Shown: positions 12,717 to 23,562, counted from the stretch's first letter. The stretch: DNA of 64,000 nucleotides from Mikania micrantha (GCA_009363875.1 CM018697.1:46889484-46953483); one strand, 5' to 3'. The notes: generated by a model not told the origin, from the letters alone. Translations and numbers: made by a program.

Positions 12717-14360
12717 CTGATTAAGATTTGGACAATCTCTGCGTATATGAAAATATCGATCTGATTGTTAAAAGCTTAATCTTAAATTATTGTTTAGTTC
12801 ATTTTCTGGATCATTTGAGCATACGTAATTATCAACCTTGATTCCAAGAATTTGAACAAATTCAAATTGTTTTATATTTGGTTATTTTCAAAAAGTAATT
12901 CTGCTTTGTTTTTGCATGATCAGGCTAGTTAAAATTGAAGTAATCAGTTTCAAGAACATTTATGTTTGATTAGTTATTCACAAATCGGGGATGTGTTCAA
13001 GTAAATGGATTATTATAAAGTGTTTGATAATCTTGTTTAATCTGATATCTTAACTAAGTAATTAAACTTAAAAGGATAAGTATACTGACAATCATCTTGG
13101 ATTTGTAATTTCCTAATAAATTCATTCTTTAATTCAAACAGATGTGTTGATAATTGTAAAACAATATGATCTCATGTCTGGATATTTCTCAAACAAAAAG
13201 ATTTGATTTTTCTTCGTATAGTTAGTTTTGTTAAATTTGTAGTTTAATTGTTCTAAAAATTTAAAAAATTACAAAAAGATTTTTTTATCTGATGTTAAAT
13301 CAATAATTTTTGATTATTTGTTTAACTTTGTAACAATTAAACATGAATTTGTTTTGAAATTTAAATAAAAATCAAATTTTTCAAAAGGTTCGCCTGATGT
13401 AGGTTTGTGAGAAGGTTCGCTGGTTAGGTTCGCTGACTAGGTTCGCTTGCTAGGTTTGTTTGAAATGGTTCGTTGAAAAGGTTCGCAGGAAAGGTTCGCA
13501 GGAAAGGTTAGCTTGAAAGGTTCGTTTAAAAGGATCGTCTGAATAGGTTCGTGCATATAAATATAAGGTTCGTGACAAATGTTCGTCATTTTCATCTCTG
13601 CACGATTGACGAACATGCAAGCTCCGATTTTTGATTCTGGACATCCCAATCCTTTTCATTGATTTCTTTAGACTCGTAATCACTTGCTGATCATTTTTAG
13701 GTAGATATCTTTGGATTTGACCGGCTAGATTAGGAGATCTGATAGGTTTTAGGTGTTTTTAGATTGAACCTTTTAAATTGAATAAAAATAGATTAAAATC
13801 TAAGTTCTGGAAAAACTGTCTTTGTAAATGATGTTCATCGTTGTGTTTCGAACCTGGGTGTATAAGTTTTATCTTCTAATTCGAAGATTTGAAATTTTGA
13901 TTTGAAAATTGGAAAGGTTCGCTGGATGAACAGGTTCGTTAAATGAACTAAGGTTCGCCGAACCTTGAAGGTTCGTCTGAATCTGATAGGTTCGTGGCGA
14001 ACCTATGTATTTCAAAAGAACCGAACCTTTTGGACTAGGTTCATTTGATCAATAGGTTCGTTTGATTGAAGGTTCGTTCATTCTGAGGTTCGTTCATCAG
14101 AAGGTTCGTTTATCAGAAGGTTCGTTCATCAGAAGGTTCGTTCATCAGAAGGTTCGTTCATTATAAGGTTCGTTCATATGAAGGTTCGTTCATATGGTTT
14201 GTCTGGTTAACAGGTTCGTCTAACTTAGGTTCGCCTAACATTAGGTTCGTCTAAAGGGATAGGCTCGCTGGTCTATACTTAGAATTATTTTTGATTTTTT
14301 TAATTTTGTTACTTTTTGTTAATTTTTGTTTCTAATTGTGTTTTATTTCTAATTGTAGAA
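12717..14360 (+). other. Non-coding region of element B upstream of its ORF
   Basis: 12717-13386 is AT-rich and I see nothing definite in it. 13387-14275 is an array of GGTTCG-centred repeats with a TATA-like CATATAAATA at about 13553. A stretch at 13672-13697 (ACTCGTAATCACTTGCTGAT) resembles ACTTGTAATCATTTGTTGAT in the B 3' LTR near 36209, so part of this region may be a diverged LTR or LTR-derived leader. 14281-14359 is a long T-rich run ending TAATTGTAG just before the ATG, which looks like a 3' splice site. Confidence 0.5.
13387..14275 (+). repeat. GGTTCG repeat array (B)
   Basis: Dozens of GGTTCG cores with variable spacers. Between about 14060 and 14190 the spacing settles to a 16-bp period (AAGGTTCGTTCATCAG). 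Eight units read GAAGGTTC, which fits the heat-shock element dimer nGAAnnTTCn. Comparable arrays occur in B's 3' LTR and in both LTRs of F. Confidence 0.85.
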
Positions 14361-15919
14361 ATGGCAAACTTAACCTTTGGTGACAAACATAATGTTTGTG
14401 CTTACCTGGATCCCACAACTCGGAATGGTAAAGACTTTAGACCTATGATCGAGTTTCTTCGTCGATCTAGGATATACTACGCCATATCCAACTCTTGTCA
14501 GATCTACCGGTCGCACATACAGAGCTTCTGGGAGTCAGCTCGACTTATTTCAGTGGATGAGGAGTATGTGATTGATGCGAATGTGCTTGGACAGGCACTT
14601 CGTATTTCAGAAGCTGATATCCAACGGGTACTATAGTTTGGTGGTGAGCCTGCTGGTATGACTCTCATACCAGAAAGGTGCATCAAAGGATGTTTCTTAA
14701 GGATTAGATACTTCGGGGCTTACAACTCCATTTCAATCAAGAAGGGCAAGCTTCCACTCCAGTACAAGCTTTTGGCTCATGTGCTACTACATTGCCTCAG
14801 TATGAGGAAAGACACATTCGATGAGCTTCGAGATTTGATGAGATCGGCTATGGTAGCCTTGATACTTAACAAGCCTTTCAATTTTTCTGGGATGATTTTC
14901 CGTTATATGTCCGATAACATCACGAAGGCAAGGATCGATTTTATATATATCCTAGGTTCGTTCAGATCTTGATCGATGAGAGGTTTCCTGAAGGGATGCT
15001 ACCTAGGGAAGCTGCTGATTTGCTGAATTTGAAACATATGACTGATTCCAGTCTGGGTCAGGTTAGAGTATATCAACGGAGTGGAGATGCTATCTTGGAA
15101 AAAGATATGATAGGTCACTGTGCCAGGGCAAACTACATTGCTCCTGAAGACGATGCTTGGAGGCATGCTGATTTTGGTTCAGATGCTGAAGAGTTTGATG
15201 ATAATGATGATCAGGAACAGCCTCCACATCCTCCTCCTAGGCAACAGGCAAGAAAGTCTACTGGACAATCATCCCAATCACAACCTCAAGTTAAATCTTC
15301 TCAGGAACAGAGCTCAAAGGAGCTTATTGATGTTGAGATGCCTGCACAACAGACTGAAGCTGCAAATGAAGATGATGGTGAAGATTCACCAGATACAGAG
15401 TCGGAGTACGAGATGGTTCAAGAAGGGAACCAGATGGTAAGAAGATTAAAGAAGAAATTTGCTAAGTTAGCTGAGGAAGCAAGGGAAGAGACTGTTGATC
15501 CGAGCTTTGTAATTGAAGAGGCTGGGTCTTCTAGACCTAAAAGAAAGAAGAAAATGGCTAAAGGGGGGCCATATGAGAAGAAGAAGTCTAAGACTACTAA
15601 GACCATTGTGTCTTCATCTGCTATGACATCTTCTGTTCCTGCTGCTTCTGTTTATGTGACTACTATAGTCTCTGAGCTAGTTTCTTCTGATACTGCTTCT
15701 ATTCCTGCTTCTACTTTACAAACTCCTGAGTTTGTAAATGTAACTACTTTTATGCCAGCTTTCACAGATTCTACAACTGTGGCTACTTCAGTGCAAGACA
15801 CTGAATTTCATCAAACTTCTACATCCAAAAATGATTTATTTGCAAGTCTGGATGACAACTGTCACATCAAATGCAAAGCTCAAGATTTTTATTTCAGAAT
15901 CGGAAGAATCTTATTTTAG
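14361..15919 (+). pseudogene. Additional ORF of element B, N-terminal part (broken)
   Basis: The likely start is the ATG at 14361, right after the splice-acceptor-like TAATTGTAG. The first 200 codons form a folded-looking domain (it begins MANLTFGDKHN), followed by an acidic, Gln/Ser/Pro-rich low-complexity part, a Lys-rich patch (RPKRKKKMAKGG, nuclear-signal-like) and a Ser/Thr/Val-rich tail. From memory, proteins starting in this way are common as extra ORFs in copia-type elements of Asteraceae, but I cannot name a function. Lesions: an in-frame TAG at 14634-14636, a frame change near 14945 in an AT dinucleotide run, and a second frame change near 15860, after which another frame runs to 15953. 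It is on the strand opposite to the adjacent copia D. The C-terminal part probably lies at 34814-35779. Confidence 0.6.
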
Positions 15920-15953
15920 ACACAAGTTAAATAAACTTATGAAAGTTTTCGGA

Positions 15954-16180
15954 AGAAGAAAATAGAAGAAGAAGATATCTTCGGAAGAAACGACATCGGA
16001 AGGAGAGGAATGTAACAATGGAAAGTTTAAACATCAGATAGATATGAAGCAGTGATTATATGGCCACTGATCCTATCTGTGTATAGAGATAATTACTGAA
16101 AGAAATCAAGATTTCTTTATCAGTTGTTTATCCAATATCCATTGTCTGGATAATTTATAAAAACTATCCTTTAATGTTTA
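15954..16180. other. Junction between element B and copia D
   Basis: The B coding frame ends at 15953. 15930-16010 has several TCGGAAG motifs, like those in D's 5' LTR. From about 16010 to 16180 is an AT-rich stretch that would be the 3' UTR of D. I find no D LTR start (TGTTGGA on the minus strand) and no purine tract here, so D's 3' LTR is missing and the exact boundary is unresolved. Confidence 0.4.
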
Positions 16181-19100
16181 TTAACTCATATTTATCATGC
16201 CCAGTTTTGCTACAAACTTAGAGAAAGTTGAGGAGTCTAAGGGCTTGGTAAATATGTCAGCTATTTGATCACTTGTAGAGACATGTTCTGGAACTATTAG
16301 TCCTTTTTCAAAATAGTCTCTAATGAAGTGATGCCTTATTTCAATGTGTTTGGTTTTAGAATGATAGACAGGATTCTTCATTATGTTTTTGGCAGCTTCG
16401 CTGTCTATCAGAAGAGGTGTTTTTAGTTCAGTTATTCCAAAATCTAGCAGTTGGTATTGTAACCAAAGAATTTGGGCAGTGCAATGGGCTGCTGCAATGT
16501 ATTCAGCTTCAGCAGTTGAATTTGACACTGATGTTTGCTTCTTGCTTTGCCATGACACTAAGCAACCTGCAAAGAACTGACAACCTCCTGAAGTAGACTT
16601 TCTGGTGAGCGAGCAACCAGCATAATCACTATCTGTAAAACCAACAAGCTTGCAAATTTGATTAGCAGGATACCAAATACCTAGCACAGGAGTACCTTTG
16701 AGATATCTGAGTATCCTCTTCACAAATGAAAGATGAGATTGTTTGGGAGCAGATTGGTATCTTGCACAGACACATGTTGCATACATGATGTCTGGCCTTG
16801 ATGCAGTAAGATACATCAGAGAACCAATCATGCACCTGTAGAGAGTTTGATCTACAGGTTCACCATTGCCATCTGGACATATGCCAGGACTTGTTGCCAT
16901 GGGAGTAGAAATTATTTTGCAATCATTCATATCAAATTTATTTAGAAGATCTTTTATATATTTAGATTGATGAATGAAAGTCCCGTGTGGGGTTTGTTTG
17001 ACTTGAAGTCCTAAAAATGTTTTTAGTTCACTTATAGCACTCATTTCAAACTTAGAAGACATTAGTTTAGAGAATTGTTCACACATGGACTGTTTTGTTG
17101 ATCCAAAGATGATGTCATCAACATAAATTTGGACTAACAAGAGTTCCTTATCTACCCTTTTTATGAACAAAGTCTTATCAATGGTCCCCCGAGAAAAAAT
17201 ATTAGAAAGAAGGAATTGAGATAGAGTGTCATACCATGCTCTTGGAGCTTGTTTTAGACCATAAAGTGCTTTGTCTAGTTTGTACACCCAATCAGGATGA
17301 TGAACATCATCAAATCCTGGTGGTTGACAAACATAGACTTCCTCTTTTATTGTTCCATACAGGAAAGCACTCTTTATGTCCATTTGGTATACCTTTATGT
17401 TATGTGAGATGGCAAATGCTAGGAAGAGTCTAATGGCTTCCAATCTTGCCACAGGAGCAAAGGTCTCATCATAGTCAATACCTTCCTCTTGACAATAACC
17501 TTGCACCACTAGCCTGGCTTTATTTTTTATTATAATGCCTCTGTCATCTGTTTTATTTCTAAATACCCATCTGGTTCCGATGGGATATTTTCCATCAGGC
17601 AAGGGACATAGAGTCCAAACATTTTGCCTTTTGAACTGCAACAGTTCATCTTGCATTGCCTCTATCCAATTATTGTCTTTAAGAGCCTCCTGATATTTAG
17701 ACGGCTCAATTTGGGATAGAAAGGCTGCATGAAGACAAAAGTTTGAAATCTGGCTTCTTATTTGAACTCCTTTACTTAGATCACTTAAGATTTGTTCTAG
17801 AGGATGATTTTTGTTGAAAGGAATGATGTCCAAACAGTTATTTGAGGAGGCAGCATCGGAAGAAGATGAGTTTTCAATGGGGCTCAGAGAGTTTAGAATG
17901 TGATCAGGAACATCTATGGATGCATTATCCAAGACAGGAGATAAAGGAGTAGATGGTATATCATCTTGGTTTTGAGAATTTGCTTCTTGAGAATTTATTT
18001 GATGAGATGGAAAAGAAGTGAAGAACTTTGAAACAAACTCTTCCTCAATAGAAGATAGATCTTCAGAAGTTTGACATGACTCTGTCAAAGGAGAAGAAGA
18101 AGGGATGGAAGGGATGAATGAGAAGCTTTCAAGATCAAAAAGATCATCGGGTGCAGAAGAAAAGGATGAGGTTGACGCTAATTCATTGAATTTTACATCA
18201 ATAGATTCCTCAATTATTTTTGTTCTGAGATTGAAAGCTCGATATGCTTTAGAAGTCTGAGAGTATCCAACAAAGTATCCAGAATCAACTTTAGCAGCAA
18301 ATTTGGACAAAGAGTCTTTTGTATTTAGGATAAAACACGGACATCCAAAGACTTTGAAGAAGGAAATGAGAGGCTTTATTTTATACAGAACTTCATAGGC
18401 AGTCTTGTTATGTCTTTTTACAATGTGAACTCTGTTCAATACATAATAAGCAGTGTTTACTGCCTCAGCCCAGAATGATAAAGGTAATCCTGAGTCTGCA
18501 AGCATGGTTCTTGCAGCTTCAATTAGTGTCCTGTTCTTTCTTTCTACAACTCCATTTTGAGCAGGAGTTCTAGGAGCACTATATTGTCTAAGGATTCCTT
18601 TAGAAATACAGAATTTATCAAGAACTTGATTTTTGAATTCTGTGCCATTGTCACTCCTTATCATTTTAACAGGAAGACTGAATTGTCTTTCAAGATGAGT
18701 GACAAGAGCAATTATTTTATCAGAAGTCTCATCTTTGCTGAAAAGGAAGAAGGTCCAGCAAAATCTTGAGTAATCATCCACAACAACTAGACAATATCTT
18801 TTTCTTGCCAAACTAGCTACCTTCACTGGACCAAACAGATCCATATGAAGCAGATTAAGACAATTAGTTGTTTTGGATTCCTCAATAGACTTATGTGAAG
18901 TTTTATGTTGCCTTCCCTTTAAGCAAGATTCACATTGACCTTCAAAATGAAATTCTTTAGAAGGCAATCCTCTTACTAGAGAAAGGGTTGAAAGCTTGTG
19001 AAGAGTTTGGTGATTAAGGTGACTGAGTCTCCTATGCCAGAGAGTGGTTTCAGAAGATGATGCTTTCGCTATCAAACATGTAGGTGAAGATGTTTGAGAG

Positions 19101-19519
19101 TCAGTAGTCATATCTACAACATAGACATTTCCACGTCTTCTAGCCGTTAGCAAGGTGTGTTGATCAATCAAGACCTTTATTTTAGAGTTTATTTCTGGAG
19201 AAAGAATTTTGCAACTATATTTAGTGAAAAATGAATTAAAATTTTTTTCAGCCAGTTGAGAAACACTCAAGAGATTAAACTTGAGGTTTTCAACTAAGCT
19301 AACATCTTTAAATTTCAAATTTCCTCTTGAGACAGAACCGGATCCCACTATCCAACCTTTTGCATCGTTTCCGAAAGAAACAGATCCTCCATTATTTGGA
19401 ATGAAATCATTTAGAATGGATCTGCATCCAGTCATGTGCCTATATCCTCCACTATCCACATAACAGAGATGATTTTGGTTTGAAGAGGATTTCTGCACAT
19501 GAGAATTATGTACAAAAGA
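16181..19519 (-). CDS. pol: Copia pol polyprotein (protease-integrase-RT-RNase H), element D
   Basis: One uninterrupted frame of about 1110 codons; no ATG opens it in frame, so it would be made as a fusion or by frameshift from gag, whose frame differs. Protease: a D-S-G active site in CYVDSGGYRHMTG, where the family more often has Cys-Ser after DSG. Integrase: a zinc-finger region (HRRLSHLNH...CESC), then the D,D35E core (MDLFGPV, DNGTEF, then NGVVERKNRT). RT: KSAFLYG and catalytic IYVDDIIFGS. RNase H: DSDYAG, STAEAEY and a final KHIEIRHHF. Length is normal for a copia pol lacking gag. It is the only pol in the window without an internal stop, so it could encode active enzyme if expressed, but the element lacks its 3' LTR and cannot complete normal replication. 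Confidence 0.85.
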   Translation of the reverse strand, partial: SFVHNSHVQKSSSNQNHLCYVDSGGYRHMTGCRSILNDFIPNNGGSVSFGNDAKGWIVGSGSVSRGNLKFKDVSLVENLKFNLLSVSQLAEKNFNSFFTKYSCKILSPEINSKIKVLIDQHTLLTARRRGNVYVVDMTTDSQTSSPTCLIAKASSSETTLWHRRLSHLNHQTLHKLSTLSLVRGLPSKEFHFEGQCESCLKGRQHKTSHKSIEESKTTNCLNLLHMDLFGPVKVASLARKRYCLVVVDDYSRFCWTFFLFSKDETSDKIIALVTHLERQFSLPVKMIRSDNGTEFKNQVLDKFCISKGILRQYSAPRTPAQNGVVERKNRTLIEAARTMLADSGLPLSFWAEAVNTAYYVLNRVHIVKRHNKTAYEVLYKIKPLISFFKVFGCPCFILNTKDSLSKFAAKVDSGYFVGYSQTSKAYRAFNLRTKIIEESIDVKFNELASTSSFSSAPDDLFDLESFSFIPSIPSSSPLTESCQTSEDLSSIEEEFVSKFFTSFPSHQINSQEANSQNQDDIPSTPLSPVLDNASIDVPDHILNSLSPIENSSSSDAASSNNCLDIIPFNKNHPLEQILSDLSKGVQIRSQISNFCLHAAFLSQIEPSKYQEALKDNNWIEAMQDELLQFKRQNVWTLCPLPDGKYPIGTRWVFRNKTDDRGIIIKNKARLVVQGYCQEEGIDYDETFAPVARLEAIRLFLAFAISHNIKVYQMDIKSAFLYGTIKEEVYVCQPPGFDDVHHPDWVYKLDKALYGLKQAPRAWYDTLSQFLLSNIFSRGTIDKTLFIKRVDKELLLVQIYVDDIIFGSTKQSMCEQFSKLMSSKFEMSAISELKTFLGLQVKQTPHGTFIHQSKYIKDLLNKFDMNDCKIISTPMATSPGICPDGNGEPVDQTLYRCMIGSLMYLTASRPDIMYATCVCARYQSAPKQSHLSFVKRILRYLKGTPVLGIWYPANQICKLVGFTDSDYAGCSLTRKSTSGGCQFFAGCLVSWQSKKQTSVSNSTAEAEYIAAAHCTAQILWLQYQLLDFGITELKTPLLIDSEAAKNIMKNPVYHSKTKHIEIRHHFIRDYFEKGLIVPEHVSTSDQIADIFTKPLDSSTFSKFVAKLGMINMS

Positions 19520-19544
19520 TTAGATATGAGGTATTTTATTTTAT

Positions 19545-22249
19545 TTATTTGTTTGGTTTATTTTGTTGTGTATCTTTCATCAATTTCTGCATCATTAACA
19601 GCAGTTGTTGCTGATTTTGTTGGAGAAGATTGATTTGAGAATCCATGGGAGAAGAGTTAGCACCATTATTAGAGTAAGAAGCTGGGTTCACCATAGAATA
19701 GGGAGGTGGTGTTCCCAAAATGAAAGGTCTGGAGTTAGTACTCAAGGAAGAGGGTAAGATAGAGGAAGAATGAGGATGTGTCCCAACAGATTGGTTACTT
19801 GCTGTTCTTACTTTCTTCATCTTATTAGGGAGTTTCCCTTTAGATGAAGAAGTATGATCAGCTTTCAACTTATTAGCCTTTATCCTAGCTTTCTCCAAAG
19901 GTGTTTTTGTTCTGCAGTTTTCAGTAGCATGATTGTACTTAAAACATTTTAAGCAGGCTGGGGAAAGAAAGGAATAATTTGGGATGAAAGGTCTATTTGC
20001 TTTCATTGTGGGATGAGGAGGATGAGGAGGAAACTGGATATTAATCATAGGTTCTTTTCCTTTATCAAGATTTGACTTGATGTTAGAAGTAAGACCCAAT
20101 TTTGTTGTTTCTTCTGAACTATGAGTAGAGCTCATATCAGGGGCAATCTCATTTTGTTCTGAAGAGTTATTGTGTTGAACTGAGTTCAACTGAGGTTTTT
20201 CTATTCTTGTCAGATTTGTATTAGTGGGGTATACAAACTTAGAAAAATAGTTTGGATGATACACCAAAGGAGGTGTATCTATTATTGGAGGAATTTCATC
20301 AGGAAGAAAAGTTGGTGAGATAGGTTCAGGAGTGGTTTCTTCCTTATTGTTATCGATTGGGGTGTAATCCTCTGGTTGAGCAGTGTGATTATACCCAATC
20401 CCGAATCTTGCTTTGCTGTGAACTTGCTTTTGTAGAAGCATTTTGAATCCTTTGCAAGACTCAACCCACTTTTCACAGCTTACTTGAGTTTGAGATAATT
20501 CATCTTTACAAGCATAATATTTTTCTCTTTGTAGATCAAACAATGCTTGTAAATTGATTTTCTCAGTTTTTAAAGCACAGATTTCATTATCTTTTATTTT
20601 TATTAATTTTTCCACTTCAGAATTTTTATTGTCAAGGAATTGTTCCAACTCCTGATTTTGCTTTTGAAGCAACATATTGGCTTTCTTTATTTTTGCAAAG
20701 GCCTCTATGCAAGCATTGGAACATAGTTTTTCTAAGGTAGAAGAAGATACCTGAGCATCAGAAATATCTGCTTCAGGTTGATCAGAGGAACAAGAATCTT
20801 CACCAACAGCCATAAGAGCAAAATCTGTTGGTTCAAAAGTGATGAGGGCATGGCCAACATCTTCAGGCAAGCTGCTCCAGTCTATGTACTCTTGAGAGAA
20901 AAGAGCCTGTTGACCAGATGATAAAGATTGGACAGCATGTCCGGGAGCATTTATTTGTGAAGAAGGAGCTGTAACAACTTGAAGTGAGGCAGGAGTAAGT
21001 TGGTACATGTTTCCATTTGCAGCTTGTACATATTGCACATTGTTAGAAGAAGAGTTTTGTGCAATGTGTGCTGATTCTTGAGGATTATTGGACCTTTTGA
21101 AAGAGGAAGAGGTGGAAGAATGTGGTGTTGAAGAGGTGTGTGAAGGTATGTTTGGAAAGGTCACATAAGAAGAAGGGTTAGAGTTTGAAGCATTAGAGCA
21201 TTCCCTGGCAAAATGTCCAGTGCCATGACATCTATAACATTGGACAGTAGCCTTATTTAGACCAATCCTGGTTTTTCCATGGATACCAGGAAATTTTCTG
21301 CCTGTCCTCTTGTAGAACTTGTTAGTTCTTATGCTCAAGAGAGCCAGTTGATGGAGAATATCCATCTCTTACAAGTCATCACTTGGAACTTGATGAAGAT
21401 CGTCCATGATAAAACAAGGATGGTCAGAGAGGAGAGAGTGGTCATCACATGAAGAGAATGAGGAGGTGATACCAGTAGTTATGTCAATATGTTCATCATA
21501 ACCCTGATCATTTATCACAGAGTTATGACTAAGGAGAGCAGTGTTCCCTTGAACATACTCTTCAGTTGATTTTCCAGATTTTATTAGTTTTCTTTTCTGG
21601 TCAATATCTCGCTCAAAAGTGAGTAACTTACCATGAAGTTGGGTAAGTGAGAGTTTACCAAAATCTGGTGAGGATCTCATGACTATAGAGTAAGTTTCCC
21701 ATTTTTCAGGGAGAGATCTTAAAAATCGATTTAGAACTGAGACAGGAGGATACACTTGACCAGCTAATTTAAGTTCACTTAAGAGAGAAGTGAACCTTTC
21801 AAATTGCTGAGTCAGTGACTCATTATTTAGTTGGCAGAATGTCTCATATTGTTGAGCCAATATCTCTCTAGTATTGGCTACAACATCATCAGTACCACCG
21901 AATTGCTCTTTTAGAGCATCCCATAAGTCCTTAGCGGACTCATGGTGAAGAAGACCCGAATAGATTTCATTCGGAAGGGCCATGGCCAGCTGAGCATGTG
22001 CCTTGGCATCAAGCTCCAATTTATGAAAGTCTTCTTCAGTATAGTTTCGGGGATCCTTAGGGACATCATGTCCAGTCTCTGTGTCCAAGACCATTGGTTT
22101 ATGAGGTCCGAACATAACAGACTTCCAACATCCTGTATGATTATTTGACAGGAAATGTAACATCCGTCTCTGCCAAATATTGTATTGATGCCTAACCAGA
22201 ATTGGTGGCTTTGTTGCAGAACCAGTGTTAAGGTGAATTTTTCTGCCAT
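19545..22249 (-). pseudogene. gag: Copia gag, element D (broken)
   Basis: About 900 codons on the minus strand. The ATG at 22249 is followed by an A-run (22238-22242 on the plus strand) after which the gag frame continues in a different phase, a probable one-base slip. An in-frame TAA lies at 21369-21371. Domains in order: the capsid-like UBN2 region (LWDALKEQFGG...LTQQFERFTSLL), zinc knuckle 1 (CYRCHGTGHFAREC), a Ser/Asn-rich spacer, a coiled coil (about 70 residues rich in Lys/Glu/Leu, around 20750-20500), a second Cys/His motif (CLKCFKYNHATENC) and a Gln-rich tail. Long gag proteins with this coiled coil are typical of SIRE/Maximus. The stop at 19545 and a frame change separate it from pol. 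Confidence 0.8.
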
Positions 22250-23234
22250 TTGTTTAAACCGTTTTGAGTAAATCAATAGATAGTGAGTACTCAAGATAGT
22301 TTGGTTGAATGATTTTTTGAACACTTTAGAGTTTCAAAAATCAATCTTTAGCAGTTTCAAAAATCGGTGAGCTGAGGAGAGACTAACTTAACCAGGATCA
22401 AGAGCTTAGACAAAGCTTTTGAGGTTTTGCTCCCTCTGGAATTTTGCTCTTTAGTTATTTTAGTGTTTAGTTTTCTTAAGTTAGAAGAAAAGAAAAGAGA
22501 AAACAGTAGGACAGCACAAAGAAGATTCAGAAAAGTGTTGTTTTTTTTTATTCATAGGATGTTGGGGTATAAATAGCCCCGACATTTAATGTTTCAGGAC
22601 AAATATAAGAAGAAGACAAACAGATAAGACTGATGACACTATTACAGACACTGTAGCATCAGAATAGTACAAGTGTAAAGTCAACATAGGATCTTTAAAG
22701 ATCTTAGTTCAGACTTTTGTACTGATGCTAATACATTATTCTTTCGGAAGCTCTTTATAGGAAACTGTCTAATGTAGACAGTTATCCTAAAGAAGGTTAC
22801 ATTTATTCTTTCATCAGAAGAAACATATGTCTTCTGAAATATTGTTTTTCTTCCGAGGCAGATGTCTTTGGAAGTCTTCCGAAGTAAATGACTTTTATTC
22901 TTCGGAAGCAAAAGTTCTCTTCCGATAGTGTCTTCTGAGGTTTGTCTTCAGATAGAGTCTTCCGAAGCAACTTCTGAAGTATTGTCTACGGAAGCATTTT
23001 TCTTTTATTTGTCTTCGGAAGCAGTTGTCTTTTATTTGTGTCTTCCGAAGGTTCTTCTGAAGACTTGTCTTCGGAAGCAGTTGTCTTTTATTTGTCTTCG
23101 GAAGCAGTTGTCTTTTATTTATGTCTTCTAAAGGTTCTTCTGAAGACTTGTCTTCGGAAGCTATTGTCCTGCAACATTTATTACAAAGATTATTTGAAAG
23201 GTGGTTTTGCTTCGTCAGTCCTTATTTTCCAACA
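22250..23234 (-). repeat. Element D 5' LTR and leader
   Basis: On the minus strand the LTR opens TGTTGGAAAATAAGG at 23234. U3 (about 23165-22740) is an array of CTTCGGAAG/CTTCCGAAG palindromes. A TATTTATA box is at 22568-22575, followed about 20 bases later by AATAAA, a compact promoter/poly(A) layout. The inner LTR end and primer site could not be placed with confidence between about 22450 and 22250. Frames seen here are in-phase repeat artefacts. Confidence 0.6.
22740..23165 (-). repeat. CTTCGGAAG palindrome array in D U3
   Basis: At least ten copies of TCTTCGGAAGC, CTTCCGAAG or one-base variants, alternating with TTTTATTTGTC spacers. The unit is self-complementary around its CG. The array lies just upstream (minus strand) of the D TATA-like box, where LTR enhancers usually sit. 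Confidence 0.75.
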
Positions 23235-23390
23235 GTCATGCGTGGCAATTAGACAATTGTTGTGTGATGAGACTTTATTTGCGTTAGTTTACTTTGGGCT
23301 ATGGATTGTTTATACTATGCTTCTGCCAAGTTAGTTTAAATATTTGAAATCAATCGTTATACCCTAATCTCCTTGAGTTGGGGTGTGACA
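23235..23390 (+). repeat. Element C 5' LTR remnant
   Basis: From about 23239 (TGCGTGGCAATTAGAC) it matches 34687-34796 of the 3' LTR with only a couple of base changes, then continues to the LTR end GGGGTGTGACA at 23390. The upstream 5 kb of this LTR is gone and copia D abuts it. Confidence 0.85.
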
Positions 23391-23393
23391 GGT

Positions 23394-23407
23394 TGGTATC
23401 AGAGCCC
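23394..23407 (+). other. Primer-binding site of C
   Basis: TGGTATCAGAGCCC sits three bases after the LTR end at 23390 and matches the initiator Met-tRNA primer site in 13 of 14 positions. Confidence 0.9.
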
Positions 23408-23562
23408 AAGGTTATGGAGAATGAGGTGCCTTAGTATACCTAAGACTATGACCGAGAGATTGGGACAAGTAGGAAATAGGATACTTAGGAATTAGGAAAT
23501 ATTAATTTAGGAAATTTGGACAAATTAAAATATCAAGTATTCTAACAAATTATTGCAGGAAA

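Larger units (their letters stand above)
16010..23234 (-). mobile_element. Element D: SIRE-like Ty1/copia retrotransposon, 3' LTR missing
   Basis: On the minus strand the order is LTR/leader (23234-22250), gag (22249-19545), then pol with protease, integrase, RT and RNase H (19519-16181). Integrase before RT defines Ty1/copia. The very long gag with a coiled coil and two zinc knuckles, and the protease and integrase signatures, point to the SIRE/Maximus lineage. The right end, TGTTGGA on the minus strand, is at 23234. It abuts the remnant LTR of C, so D probably inserted into C's 5' LTR before a deletion removed D's 3' LTR and most of that LTR. Confidence 0.75.

Noticed and set aside
15930..16010. 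TCGGAAG motifs as a remnant of D's 3' LTR
   Set aside because: The stretch lacks D's LTR start, TATA region and purine tract, and part of it reads as B coding sequence. Four short motifs are not enough to call an LTR.
23038..23334. Short plus-strand frames through the CTTCGGAAG array of D
   Set aside because: They are in-phase repeat artefacts in LTR U3 and run antisense to the element.
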